Positions 16,064 through 24,883 of a DNA stretch of 64,000 nt are shown here, piece by piece (within the stretch, counting starts at the first letter, position 1; the number at the start of each line of letters is the position of its first letter). Under the pieces are notes generated by a model. That model was not told where the DNA came from, searched no databases, and saw only the letters and a program-made list of their open reading frames with translations. The stretch is from the NCBI RefSeq assembly GCF_015864665.1, contig NZ_JADYWU010000001.1, positions 1,178,001-1,242,000 of the forward strand, given 5' to 3'. The DNA is from Salinibacterium sp. SWN167 (GTDB taxonomy: Bacteria; Actinomycetota; Actinomycetes; Actinomycetales; Microbacteriaceae). The position numbers and the translations under genes are program-made.

Positions 16064-17716
16064 CTATCCCTTGAGGGGGATGACCGCGATCTTGCCCTTA
16101 GCGCCCGCCACCACGAGAACGTTGCTGGCCTCGATTCCGTCGAGGGCGGCAACGATTTCGGCGATGCCGGGCTCAAGCGGCGAGGCCGTTGCGCGCTGAA
16201 GAACCGTCACGCGGGCTCCGGTTGCGGCACGCACGGCATCCACAAGCTCGGCGTCGTCGTGGGAGGCCACGAGCGTGACGTGACCGATGCGACGAACGAC
16301 TTCTTCAGTGACGCTGGAGGCGCGGTCTCGTTGCCAAATCGCGAAATGGTAGGCCGCAACCAGAAGGGTGGCGGTGAGCAACCCGAGGGCCTGGCGTGAA
16401 CGCTCAACAAAGCTTTCACCGCTGCCACCATCGAGCAAGAACGAGAACAGCTGAAAGCCGATCACAAGCAACGTGATGAGTGCCACGAGTGCGCTGAGGC
16501 CAAAAATGATCACGAGATAGATGCGTCGACCGGGGGTCGCCACGCGCTCAGGGTTCGAGGCCTGCCGAGGAAGCCAAGCCCTCCACCAGAAGACGCCGCC
16601 CACGAGCAGAGCGCTGAGCCCACCCAACAACAGGCTGCGGATGTTGCCCTCAAGAAGCGAGTTGCTGGTTGTTGCGAGCAACGCATTTACTGTCACGCCC
16701 ACACCCGTCGCGGCTACCGCGAGGGAAACTCCAGCGCTAGCAAAGCTGACCGCGGAGCGCACGCCACGGGAGCGTGCCCACACAGTGGGAGCGTGATAAA
16801 TGAAGACAATCACGCCCACCGCGGCAGCCGAAAACGCGCTTCCTAGCGGATCTAGCGTTACCGAGAGCGGTTCCGGCAGTCGCGCGAGCAGCGACAGAAT
16901 CACCCACACGACAACGGCGGTGCCCACGACGTAGGCCGCAATCGAGGCGATGCCCGAAATGAACACCAGCAAGACGTTGGCGAAGCCGTGCAATTGCGAT
17001 TGCACGCCGGCGCGGAACCAATGCCACCACCACAACAGTGCGCCGCCGGCCGCCCAGACGAGCGCCTGCAGCACGAGCTGCCACAGCGGGGCAGTCACGA
17101 TAACGCCGCCCGCCAAGGCATCAAGCGCACCGTCAATGATGCGCGCGAGAGCTACTGCCAGTCCGCCAGCAAGATAGAGCAGTCCCAGCAGCGACGCGAT
17201 TGCCGGCGCCGCACCGGCGAGGCGGGTAGGCGCTTTGAGTGGATGCCGCCACATCCAGTAGTGCCAGGCCCACACCAAAGTCCACACAATTCCCACCGCG
17301 AGGCCGGAGGGCCGCCAGCCGTTGACGATCGCATCGGATGCCCAGGAGAACAGCGAAATCGTGGCGACCAAGAGCGCGACCGTTGACATCACGACGAGAT
17401 ATACCGGCCAGAGAATGGATGCGCGATCTCGAGCCATTGCCGAATCGCGCCACGTCAACCACCAGAGTCCTGCCGCGAGAGGTCCAGCGACGAGGGCGGA
17501 GGCGAGTGATGTCGCCAAGCCGTAGTTATCGAAGCTCACCTCGACGCGTCCAACGCCGAACAGTCGGTCGAGCAGGCCACTAAGTCCGCTCGCCGCAATA
17601 ATGACCGTGGCCGCTAACAACCCGTAGGTGATCACTCGGCGCACAGTTTGCACGCCACCGACCGCTGGCGTCACTGCCGCTGAGGATGGGGGAGTTGTTG
17701 TGCGTGAGGTGGTCAT
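16064..17716 (-). CDS. Large multi-span membrane protein with DUF5671-like repeats
   Basis: A 550-residue membrane protein starting at ATG 17716, which overlaps the upstream stop by 4 bases. At least 12 hydrophobic helices form a repeating pattern in which a helix ends in a Trp-rich cap (AAGLWWLTWRD, GGALLWWWHWFRAG, GGVFWWRAWLPRQ), resembling DUF5671 repeats. The last 90 or so residues are soluble and have a nucleotide-fold-like look (GHVTLVASHDDAELVDAVRA, NVLVVAGAKGKIAVIPL). No catalytic motif is evident and the function is unknown. It forms a two-gene operon with the small anchored protein upstream. Confidence 0.8.
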   Translation of the reverse strand: MTTSRTTTPPSSAAVTPAVGGVQTVRRVITYGLLAATVIIAASGLSGLLDRLFGVGRVEVSFDNYGLATSLASALVAGPLAAGLWWLTWRDSAMARDRASILWPVYLVVMSTVALLVATISLFSWASDAIVNGWRPSGLAVGIVWTLVWAWHYWMWRHPLKAPTRLAGAAPAIASLLGLLYLAGGLAVALARIIDGALDALAGGVIVTAPLWQLVLQALVWAAGGALLWWWHWFRAGVQSQLHGFANVLLVFISGIASIAAYVVGTAVVVWVILSLLARLPEPLSVTLDPLGSAFSAAAVGVIVFIYHAPTVWARSRGVRSAVSFASAGVSLAVAATGVGVTVNALLATTSNSLLEGNIRSLLLGGLSALLVGGVFWWRAWLPRQASNPERVATPGRRIYLVIIFGLSALVALITLLVIGFQLFSFLLDGGSGESFVERSRQALGLLTATLLVAAYHFAIWQRDRASSVTEEVVRRIGHVTLVASHDDAELVDAVRAATGARVTVLQRATASPLEPGIAEIVAALDGIEASNVLVVAGAKGKIAVIPLKG

Positions 17717-18189
17717 TCGCCGAGTCCTTGGTTGTAGCAGAGGGTGAGGTCCCACGGGGCCGACTCAATCCGCCATGAGCGGTCTTCGAGAACGAGGGTG
17801 AACACTTCTTCTGACACATAGCCGGAGCCGCCGAAATCGCCGCTTCCGCGTTCCATCGACACCCGCACCACGGCGGTGTCGTCGTTGATGGTTGACGAGA
17901 TGACGGTCATCCTCAGGCCCTGAAAGGTGCTCGGATCGGCGGAGTCGCAATTCTCACGCAGCTCGGCGGACAACAGGTCGCGCGCCGTCGCGTAGTCGCT
18001 ATCGACAATCGCGAGCGAATAGGACTGCACAACGCCTTCGGGCGTTGCAGGATCGAGCACCGTTGGGCCGCCGCGGGTGAACACCACCACGAGCGCAATC
18101 ACCACGATTGCGGCGATGACGGAAAGGATCACTATGAGCGTGCGATCGGGGCGTGCCGTGGTTGGTTCCATGACGCCATCTTCGTCCAT
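17713..18189 (-). CDS. Small single-pass membrane protein, NTF2/DUF4878-like extracytoplasmic domain
   Basis: About 158 residues from ATG 18189 (the frame extends to 18219). One membrane helix (LIVILSVIAAIVVIALVVVF) is followed by an extracytoplasmic domain with the sequence pattern of SnoaL/NTF2-like DUF4878 proteins: TPEGVVQSYSLAIVDSDYATA, a middle with MTVISSTINDDTAVVRVSME, and a final DRSWRIE strand. No catalytic residues stand out. Its stop overlaps the start of the multi-span protein by 4 bases, suggesting they form one complex. Start choice is uncertain. Confidence 0.7.
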   Translation of the reverse strand: MDEDGVMEPTTARPDRTLIVILSVIAAIVVIALVVVFTRGGPTVLDPATPEGVVQSYSLAIVDSDYATARDLLSAELRENCDSADPSTFQGLRMTVISSTINDDTAVVRVSMERGSGDFGGSGYVSEEVFTLVLEDRSWRIESAPWDLTLCYNQGLGE

Positions 18190-18279
18190 CTCGGCCTGCA
18201 AGGCTAGCCGTAAATTCACCAGCGCTCGCGGGGGACTCTCGGCATCCCTCGCTGCTGCGTGTGGATGCCGGTACCCCTG

Positions 18280-19974
18280 TCAGGCCGGCTTGCCGCGCAT
18301 CTCGAGCGCGATCTGAGAAGCATCGAGATTCGCCAAGGCATTCTCCAGCAGGTCGGCATCGAAAATGCCGTTATCGCGCGCGTCGAGCAGAGCTGTTCGC
18401 TGAGCATCGATGACCGCCAGTCGGTGGCGTTTCTCATCGTCGAAATCGGCTTCCAACGGTGCGAAGGCGTCGTCGCTATCCGCAACCGCACCGTTAATAT
18501 CCAACCGCGCCGGGACGGTGCGCGCGCTTGCCTTCAGGAGGGCAAAGAGGCGGGTTCGTTCTTCCCGTTCTCGCTCCGCGACCGCGACCTTATCGACCTT
18601 CGGCGAGATCCGTCGTACGACGGTGCCGATCGTTCCTCCCTGGACGAGCAGCGACATCGCCGCCACCGCAAACGCAATCAAAATGAGAGTCGAACGCTGA
18701 GGAGTATCAGCCGGGAGCGTCTGGGCTGCAGCCACCGTGATCGCGCCACGCATGCCAGCCCACACCACGGTGGTGCCCTCGCGCCATCCCAAGGGTTCAC
18801 GCCGAAAATACTCGATATCGGCCAGCGACCGAGTGACCAGCCCGGTCACGCGTTGAAGATAGCGCTCCGACCTCGCGGGATTATGTTTGCTGCCGCGCTC
18901 GGCCGCATCCTGAATCTCCTTCGGGGCATTCAGCCGTTCCTGCATCACCTGCATCCGCGGTTTCATGGAGGCATGCCGACGAGACCGCCGCCCCAAAACG
19001 GCAAGCAGGGGAGCGACATAGGCGGCGCGCACTAGAACCGTGATGACGAGAGCGCCAGCTGCAGTGAGTACTGCGTTTCTGATTCCCGCGTCGTCGTTCT
19101 CGACATCTGTCAGAATCGTCGAAATCTGGAGTCCCATCATGAGGAAAATCGCACCCTCGAGAACAAGTTCGATCATGCGCCAATTTTGAGTATCGGACAG
19201 CCGATTCTGGGGCGAAAACAGCCGAGGTGCCCAGATGCCCGTCACGATTCCGGCGACAACGGCCGCGACCAACCCTGAAGCACCCAACAGCTCCGCTGGC
19301 ACTGACGCGATGAAAGGCACCGTGAAAGAGATTGCGGTATTGACAGTCGGGTCCGTGATGCGTTTGCGAACCACGAGATTAAGCCAGCCGACCGCTCCAC
19401 CAACAACGAGAGCAATAAGAACCGAGTAGGAGAACGATCCGACGGCGCCCCAAAAGGAGAACGTCGCTGCGGTCGCCACGATAGCGGCGCGGAGCAGGGC
19501 GAGTGCGGTGGCATCGTTGAGCAAGCTTTCGCCGTCGAGCATCGCGACTACGCGTTTCGAGACCGGGGTCTTCTTGATGATGGATGCCGCGACAGCATCC
19601 GTGGGACTCACGATGGCTCCCAAAGCGACACCCCACGCGAAACCGAGCCCGGGAATTACGAGCATGAAGAACACGCCCAGTATGAGGGCCGTGCCGACTA
19701 CAAGCACCACAGAAAGCCCGCCGATTGCGCCAAATTCGCGGCGGAAGTTCATGGTCGGCAGCGAGACGGCAGCTGAATAGAGCAACGGCGGAAGGATGCC
19801 CTGCAGAATTAGCTCCGGATCAATTTGCACCGAGTCAAACGCAGGCACCAAGCTCGCCGCGACCCCAATCGCGACCAAAACGAGCGGCGACGCAACGCCG
19901 AAACGGGGGCCGAGAAGCGTCGCCGAGGCGATCACGATGAGTGCGATCACGATCACGATGAGCAATTCGGTCAT
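18280..19974 (-). CDS. Na+/H+ antiporter, CPA1 family
   Basis: A 564-residue protein. Some 12 transmembrane helices span the first 400 residues, with the ion-site motifs GAIVSPTDAVAA (the conserved Asp of helix 5/6) and DGESLLNDATALALL, and the later GMRGAITVAAAQTLP. These are CPA1/NhaP hallmarks. The C-terminal ~110 residues are cytoplasmic, charged and rich in Asp/Arg, as in regulatory tails of this family. It exports Na+ or K+ in exchange for H+. It is monocistronic here and divergent from the liv operon. Confidence 0.95.
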   Translation of the reverse strand: MTELLIVIVIALIVIASATLLGPRFGVASPLVLVAIGVAASLVPAFDSVQIDPELILQGILPPLLYSAAVSLPTMNFRREFGAIGGLSVVLVVGTALILGVFFMLVIPGLGFAWGVALGAIVSPTDAVAASIIKKTPVSKRVVAMLDGESLLNDATALALLRAAIVATAATFSFWGAVGSFSYSVLIALVVGGAVGWLNLVVRKRITDPTVNTAISFTVPFIASVPAELLGASGLVAAVVAGIVTGIWAPRLFSPQNRLSDTQNWRMIELVLEGAIFLMMGLQISTILTDVENDDAGIRNAVLTAAGALVITVLVRAAYVAPLLAVLGRRSRRHASMKPRMQVMQERLNAPKEIQDAAERGSKHNPARSERYLQRVTGLVTRSLADIEYFRREPLGWREGTTVVWAGMRGAITVAAAQTLPADTPQRSTLILIAFAVAAMSLLVQGGTIGTVVRRISPKVDKVAVAEREREERTRLFALLKASARTVPARLDINGAVADSDDAFAPLEADFDDEKRHRLAVIDAQRTALLDARDNGIFDADLLENALANLDASQIALEMRGKPA

Positions 19975-20056
19975 GGGGTTAGCCTTTCAGCCAAAATTAT
20001 CGAAAAGCTGACAGCAGTGAGGGCTGACGATGTCTCAGCGCGGGGGCGAGAAAAGC

Positions 20057-20075
20057 TAGACTCACACGGGTGAGT
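20057..20075 (+). promoter_or_regulatory. Putative liv promoter with inverted repeat
   Basis: TAGACT (20057-20062) is a candidate -10. It overlaps the inverted repeat ACTCAC-ACGG-GTGAGT (20060-20075), which could be an operator or the base of a leader hairpin. It lies 50 bases upstream of livJ's Shine-Dalgarno. Confidence 0.4.
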
Positions 20076-20124
20076 TTGCCTAGGTGTTAGGTGGCTCATG
20101 CACCTTGGCCAAGGAGGTCCACTT

Positions 20125-21300
20125 ATGAAAAGTAAACTGTTTTCTGCCGCTGTCTGCGGTTCCACCCTATTGCTTGCTCTTACCGCCTGCAGCGCTGCCG
20201 GAGAGTCGGGATCGACCGCTACCGGCGAATTGACCGGAACGGGTACTGGCGCAGAATGCGTCATCGATTCTGCAATTCCCATTGGTGCTTCCTTTAGCCT
20301 CACCGGTGCTGCTGCACAGTACGGTGCTGGGCAGAAGAATGCACTCGAACTTGCGGTCAAGACTCTCAACGAGGTTGGCGGCGTCACGTACGACCTCACT
20401 GTCGAGGACGACGCGACCGACCCTAAGGAAGCCATCCAGGTCTTCGATGGCTTCATTAGCGCTGGCGCTAGTGTCATCATCGGCCCGACGCTGTCGAACA
20501 CGGCAAAGCAAACAGACCCGATCGCGCAGGATGCTGGCGTTCCCGTGCTCGGTGTGTCCAACACTGCAGCGGGCATCACCGAAATCGGTGACTACATTTT
20601 CCGCGACTCCCTCACTGAAGATGCCGTCATCCCGCAGACCGTCAAGGCTGCTGTTGACAGTCTCGGTGTGCAGAAGGTCGTTGTCATGTACGCCAATGAT
20701 GATGCATTCACCGAATCTGGCTACCAAGCGTTCGCTGCCGCTCTCGAGGACCAAAACGTTGAGGTCGCCGAAACTCTCACCTTCTCCAAGGCTGACACTG
20801 ACTTCCGCGCCCTGCTCAACAAGGCGAAGCAGTCTGACGCCGACGCGATCATCGTTTCTGGTCTCATCGACGCTGCAGTGCCGCTCGTGACTCAGGCCCG
20901 TGAAATCGGCATCGACACCCCCATCATCGGTGGAAACGGCTTCAACTCGCCCGCACTCATCGAAGGTGCTGGCGATGCTGCAGAAGGCGTCATCGTGGGA
21001 GCCGCGTGGAATTCTGCTTCAGACAACGAGCAGAACGTGAAGTTCATTGATGACTACACCGCCGCCTACAGCTCAGCTCCCGACCAGTTCGCCGCTCAGG
21101 CGTACGCCGGAATGCAGATCATTGACCAGGCAGTCCGCTCAGAATGCTCGGGCGAGCGTGACGGTATCAAGGCTGGCCTTGGCACAATCACGGATGTTCC
21201 TACCGTTCTCGGTAATGTGACTCTGAACGCGAACCGCGACGCTGAACATGACGCTCTCGTGCAGATCGTTCAGGACGGCCAGTTCGTCATTCTGAACTAG
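20125..21300 (+). CDS. livJ: Branched-chain amino-acid ABC transporter substrate-binding lipoprotein
   Basis: A 391-residue solute receptor. A near-perfect Shine-Dalgarno AAGGAGG (20111-20117) fixes the ATG at 20125. The signal peptide ends in a lipobox LTACS, anchoring it outside the membrane. The periplasmic-binding-protein type I fold opens with IPIGASFSLTGAAAQYG, then VIIGPTLSNTAKQTDPIAQDAGVPVLGVS, as in LivJ/LivK. It delivers branched-chain or related amino acids to the LivHMGF complex encoded next. A strong hairpin separates it from livH, which would allow higher expression of the receptor than of the membrane parts. Confidence 0.95.
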   Translation: MKSKLFSAAVCGSTLLLALTACSAAGESGSTATGELTGTGTGAECVIDSAIPIGASFSLTGAAAQYGAGQKNALELAVKTLNEVGGVTYDLTVEDDATDPKEAIQVFDGFISAGASVIIGPTLSNTAKQTDPIAQDAGVPVLGVSNTAAGITEIGDYIFRDSLTEDAVIPQTVKAAVDSLGVQKVVVMYANDDAFTESGYQAFAAALEDQNVEVAETLTFSKADTDFRALLNKAKQSDADAIIVSGLIDAAVPLVTQAREIGIDTPIIGGNGFNSPALIEGAGDAAEGVIVGAAWNSASDNEQNVKFIDDYTAAYSSAPDQFAAQAYAGMQIIDQAVRSECSGERDGIKAGLGTITDVPTVLGNVTLNANRDAEHDALVQIVQDGQFVILN

Positions 21301-21331
21301 CGTCACCGCACCGCACCGCCACTACATGCAG

Positions 21332-21361
21332 ACTGCGTGCCGCCTTCGGGCGGCACGCAGT
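21332..21361 (+). other. Intercistronic RNA hairpin between livJ and livH
   Basis: A perfect 13-bp stem (21332-21344 with 21349-21361) is capped by TTCG, an ultrastable tetraloop. No T-tract follows, so it is more likely a 3' stabiliser or processing element for livJ mRNA than a terminator. It ends about 20 bases before the livH ATG. Confidence 0.75.
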
Positions 21362-21382
21362 CACAGAGCAGGGACTCCACCA

Positions 21383-22258
21383 ATGCAACTCTTTCTGGAC
21401 GGGATATTTCTCGGCTCGATCTACGCGTTATTCGCGATCGGGTTCACTCTGGTATTTGGCATTCTTGACCGGCTGAACCTCGCCCATGCGGCAGTGTTCA
21501 CCGCCGGCGCCTTGGTCGGTATCGAGATCGTCACCGTCTTCGGAGTTCCGATCTGGCTGCTCATCCCCATCGTGCTGGTGATTGGCGCGATCCTGGGTAT
21601 TGCTATCGAGCGCATCGCTTTCAGGCCGCTCGCCGGTCGCCACGATGCGCACTTCGCGGGGCTCATCTCTTCGATCGCGTTCGGCGCGATCATCCTCTCT
21701 CTATTGCAGGCGCTGTACGGGGCCGATACCCGTCGTTTTCCTGCGGATGCCTTTCCCACTACGCGCGTGGAAATCTTCGGCGCGACAGTATCCCTGCTTC
21801 AAGTCGTCATCCTCATCATCAGCGTCTCGCTCATGGTCGTTCTCACCTGGCTCGTGGCCAAATCCAAGCTGGGTCGAGGAATGCGCACGATCGCCGAGAA
21901 CCCGCACGCCGCCGCTGTGCTCGGCCTTAACGTGGGCCGCATTAGCAGCACAACCTTCGCTCTCTCGTCTGCGCTCGGCGCGGTTGCCGGCGTGCTGTTC
22001 ACCCTGAACGTGAACGCTGCATCCCTCGGTGTCGGCCATGCCGTTGAACTCAAGGCCCTCGCAGTGATCATCGTCGGCGGAATGGGATCCCTGCCGGGAG
22101 CACTCGTTGGCGGTCTGATCCTCGGTCTCGCCGAGGTGCTCGCCGTCAACTACATCGGCAGCTCGTGGCGAGACATGGTGGCGTTCGGGCTGTTGTTCCT
22201 CATCCTCATACTTCGACCGCAGGGCCTTTTCGGTGCTCGCAAGACGCGGGAGGTCTAA
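21383..22258 (+). CDS. livH: Branched-chain amino-acid ABC transporter permease LivH
   Basis: A 291-residue permease with about eight helices, starting at ATG 21383; the longer frame from 21326 would run through the intercistronic hairpin. Family phrases are the N-terminal FLDGIFLGSIYALFAIGFTLVFGIL, LNLAHAAVF, and the EAA-like loop RGMRTIAENPHAAAVLGLNVG. The C-terminus ends GLFGARKTREV. It forms the membrane channel with the LivM half of the next protein, whose GTG begins 2 bases after this stop codon. Confidence 0.95.
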   Translation: MQLFLDGIFLGSIYALFAIGFTLVFGILDRLNLAHAAVFTAGALVGIEIVTVFGVPIWLLIPIVLVIGAILGIAIERIAFRPLAGRHDAHFAGLISSIAFGAIILSLLQALYGADTRRFPADAFPTTRVEIFGATVSLLQVVILIISVSLMVVLTWLVAKSKLGRGMRTIAENPHAAAVLGLNVGRISSTTFALSSALGAVAGVLFTLNVNAASLGVGHAVELKALAVIIVGGMGSLPGALVGGLILGLAEVLAVNYIGSSWRDMVAFGLLFLILILRPQGLFGARKTREV

Positions 22259-22260
22259 TC

Positions 22261-24066
22261 GTGATCGCGGAATATTCGTCACTCATCACCCTGATCGCCC
22301 TCACGGCGATTCTCGCCTATAGCTTCTACGCCGTGCTCATCGCCGGCCAGTTGAGCTTGGCGCAGGTAGGGCTCGCCTCGTTGGCGGCCTTCACCTCGGC
22401 GCTTGTCGTACCCTCCGAGCCACTATTTGGCTTCATCCCGCCGCTCGTCATTGGCATCGTGTTCGGCATGTTTGTGGGTGCCTTCGCCGCGTTTATCTTG
22501 GGTCTGCCCGTCATTCGCCTTCGTGGCGTGTTTCTGGCGATCGCCACTCTCGCCTTCGGCGAAATGGTGCGGATCTTTCTGATCAACCAGACGTGGACGA
22601 ACGGTGCGCAAGGGTTGAGCTTCGCCAAGCTCGTTGGCCCTGGCGTCGCCTGGATCGCGTTGATCGTCGTGGCGTACTGGTTCTGGCGCCTGTCTGGTTC
22701 CCGCCTTGGGCGAGCGTTCGCCGCAATTCGCGAAGATGAACTGGCCGCGACCACCATGGGCATCGACGTTCCTCGGTACCGGATGGCGTCGTTCGTGATC
22801 GCCGGAGCAGTTGCGGGCCTCTATGGCGTGCTTCTCGCGCACTTCTCCCGTTTCGCGGATCCGAACGAGTTCTCGTTTACCGCTGCGGTTGATGGGCTTG
22901 TCACGGCAGTCGTCGGCGGTGTCACGCTCTTCATTGGCCCCGTTCTTGGTTCCGCTTTCCTCAGTTTGCTTCCTGAAGTGCAGCGCGCGATCGGAATTGA
23001 TGCCGGGTGGATTCGCCCCACGATTTCGGGTGTGCTTCTTCTTGTCGTGATCCTCTTTCTTCCCGGTGGCCTCTCGGGGCTTATCCCGGTGCGAAAATCG
23101 GCCAAGCGTCTGAACGTCGATCCGTCATTCCAGCCCACGCTGCCTGCCCTGCCCGCTGTTGGTTCCGAACTCGTCAGCCTGAGCGGTCTCGGCAAGTCGT
23201 ACGGGGGCGTGCACGCCGTGCAATCTGTTGATCTCACGGTGAATGCCGGCGAGGTGCTCGGTCTGATCGGGCCCAACGGCGCAGGAAAGACCACCCTCGT
23301 GAACATGGTGACCGGCCTAACGCCGCCAACGACGGGAACCGGCAACGTTCTCGGCGTTCCTCTCACCGCCAGCACGAAAGCTCACCGCCTGGCGCAAGCC
23401 GGAGTGGCGCGCACCTTCCAGCAGATCAAGCTCTTCAACCGCCTCTCGGCGCTCGAAAACGTGCTCGTCGGCGGCTACCGCATCACGCAGGACACACTGT
23501 TGCGTCGGCTGTTCTTCTTGCCCTCAGCTCGGCGTCTCGAGCGTGAAGCCGTCGCGATGGCTTCCGCCCAGCTGGTCCGCGTGGGCCTCGGCGAGAAAGC
23601 CGCGAACGCCGCCGGTGACCTCTCCTACGGCGACCAACGTCGACTGGAGATCGCCCGCGCGCTCGCCTCTCATCCCTCTCTCCTCGTGCTCGACGAGCCC
23701 GCAGCGGGAATGAACCATGTCGAAGCAGCAAGCCTGTCGGAGCTCATTCGTTCGCTGGCGGCCGACGGCATCGCAGTGCTCGTCATCGAACATAATGTGC
23801 GGATGATGCTGGCCACGTGTGACCGCATCATGGTGCTGAACTTTGGTGAGATCATCGCCTTCGGAGAGCCGAGCGAGATCGCTCGGGACCCGCGCGTGCT
23901 CGAGGCCTACCTCGGATCAGCGGGCTCCGATGAGGATGTCGAGGCGGCATCCGTGCTCGCCTCCGAAACCCTCGCCCACGTTGTCGATGACCGTGCAGCC
24001 GAGCACCCCGAGCATGACGGTGCTGCTGCGGCCGACGACGCGACTACCCCGGAGGAGAACCGATGA
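22261..24066 (+). CDS. LivM permease - LivG ATPase fusion protein
   Basis: A 601-residue fusion starting at GTG 22261. Residues 1-280 are the LivM permease (ten hydrophobic helices; LPVIRLRGVFLAIATLAFGEM and GRAFAAIREDELAATTMGID are the family signatures). After a linker, residues 305-560 form the LivG ATPase with Walker A GPNGAGKTTLVN, signature LSYGDQRRLEIARAL, Walker B LLVLDEPAAGMN and switch His in VIEHNVRMML. The last ~45 residues are an acidic Ala/Asp-rich tail. LivM and LivG are usually separate; this fusion fixes their stoichiometry. livF overlaps the stop by 4 bases. Confidence 0.95.
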   Translation: MIAEYSSLITLIALTAILAYSFYAVLIAGQLSLAQVGLASLAAFTSALVVPSEPLFGFIPPLVIGIVFGMFVGAFAAFILGLPVIRLRGVFLAIATLAFGEMVRIFLINQTWTNGAQGLSFAKLVGPGVAWIALIVVAYWFWRLSGSRLGRAFAAIREDELAATTMGIDVPRYRMASFVIAGAVAGLYGVLLAHFSRFADPNEFSFTAAVDGLVTAVVGGVTLFIGPVLGSAFLSLLPEVQRAIGIDAGWIRPTISGVLLLVVILFLPGGLSGLIPVRKSAKRLNVDPSFQPTLPALPAVGSELVSLSGLGKSYGGVHAVQSVDLTVNAGEVLGLIGPNGAGKTTLVNMVTGLTPPTTGTGNVLGVPLTASTKAHRLAQAGVARTFQQIKLFNRLSALENVLVGGYRITQDTLLRRLFFLPSARRLEREAVAMASAQLVRVGLGEKAANAAGDLSYGDQRRLEIARALASHPSLLVLDEPAAGMNHVEAASLSELIRSLAADGIAVLVIEHNVRMMLATCDRIMVLNFGEIIAFGEPSEIARDPRVLEAYLGSAGSDEDVEAASVLASETLAHVVDDRAAEHPEHDGAAAADDATTPEENR

Positions 24067-24779
24067 GCGACCCGATTCTGAGTGTCACGGGCCTGCAGGT
24101 CAACTACGGGCGCGTGGAGGCCGTGCGCGACGTGTCCTTCGAGGTGCCGGTCGGCTCGCTTGTCACGCTCGTCGGCGCCAACGGTGCAGGCAAGACTTCG
24201 GTGCTCAACGCCGTATCGGGGCTCTTGCGCCCGCGCCAAGGTGTCATCACTTTCGAGGGCACAGACGTCACCAAGTGGCCGGCGCACCGCCTAGTGAAGG
24301 CGGGGCTCGTGCAGGTGCCGGAAGGTCGCGAGATCTTGGGCACCCTCACGGTTGCCGAGAACCTCACTCTGGGTGGCTGGCACCGCAGCAACAGTGCGAT
24401 GCACGCAAAAGTGGCTGAAGTCTACGAACGATTCCCCGTGTTGTTTGAGCGTCGCAAACTGCATGCTGGCGCGCTATCGGGTGGAGAGCAGCAGATGCTG
24501 GCTATTGCTCGCGCTCTGATCGCTGAGCCGAAGATTCTCCTGCTCGACGAACCGTCGATGGGGCTGGCTCCGAAGATCGTCGACGAAGTGTTTAGGGTGA
24601 TCGAAGAGATCCGGCAGACCGGCACCACGGTCGTTCTTGTCGAACAGAACGCCCGCCGTGCCCTCGCCGCCGCCGACTACGGTTACGTCTTAGAGACTGG
24701 TGAAGTGTCGCACTCTGGCCCCGCCCATGAACTGCTCGCTGACGAGAAGGTCATCGAGGCCTACCTCGGCCTCGACTAG
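24063..24779 (+). CDS. livF: Branched-chain amino-acid ABC transporter ATP-binding protein LivF
   Basis: A 238-residue ABC ATPase of normal LivF length. Walker A is GANGAGKTSVLNA, the signature LSGGEQQMLAIARAL, Walker B LLLDEPSMGLAP, and the H-loop position reads VEQNARRAL (Gln in place of His, common in LivF). It pairs with the LivG half of the fusion to power uptake. It is the last gene of livJ-H-MG-F. Confidence 0.95.
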   Translation: MSDPILSVTGLQVNYGRVEAVRDVSFEVPVGSLVTLVGANGAGKTSVLNAVSGLLRPRQGVITFEGTDVTKWPAHRLVKAGLVQVPEGREILGTLTVAENLTLGGWHRSNSAMHAKVAEVYERFPVLFERRKLHAGALSGGEQQMLAIARALIAEPKILLLDEPSMGLAPKIVDEVFRVIEEIRQTGTTVVLVEQNARRALAAADYGYVLETGEVSHSGPAHELLADEKVIEAYLGLD

Positions 24780-24789
24780 GGCAGACAGC

Positions 24790-24841
24790 GAAAAGACCCG
24801 CAACACCCCTGTCCGTTGTGCGACGAGGATGCTGCGGGTCT
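24790..24841 (-). terminator. Terminator for the EmrB/QacA gene (minus strand)
   Basis: The stem AGACCCGCA / TGCGGGTCT (24794-24802 with 24833-24841) is followed by TTTT on the minus strand. It lies 43 bases past the minus-strand transporter's stop codon and 15 bases past livF, and may act weakly on the plus strand as well. Confidence 0.7.
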
Positions 24842-24883
24842 AGCCACGCAGTGGGGCGACCTGTGCGGTCGCCGCCACCGCAA

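Noticed and set aside
18259-19035. Plus-strand 258-codon frame opposite the Na+/H+ antiporter
   Set aside because: Arg/Ser/His-rich shadow of the antiporter's C-terminus with no start signal.
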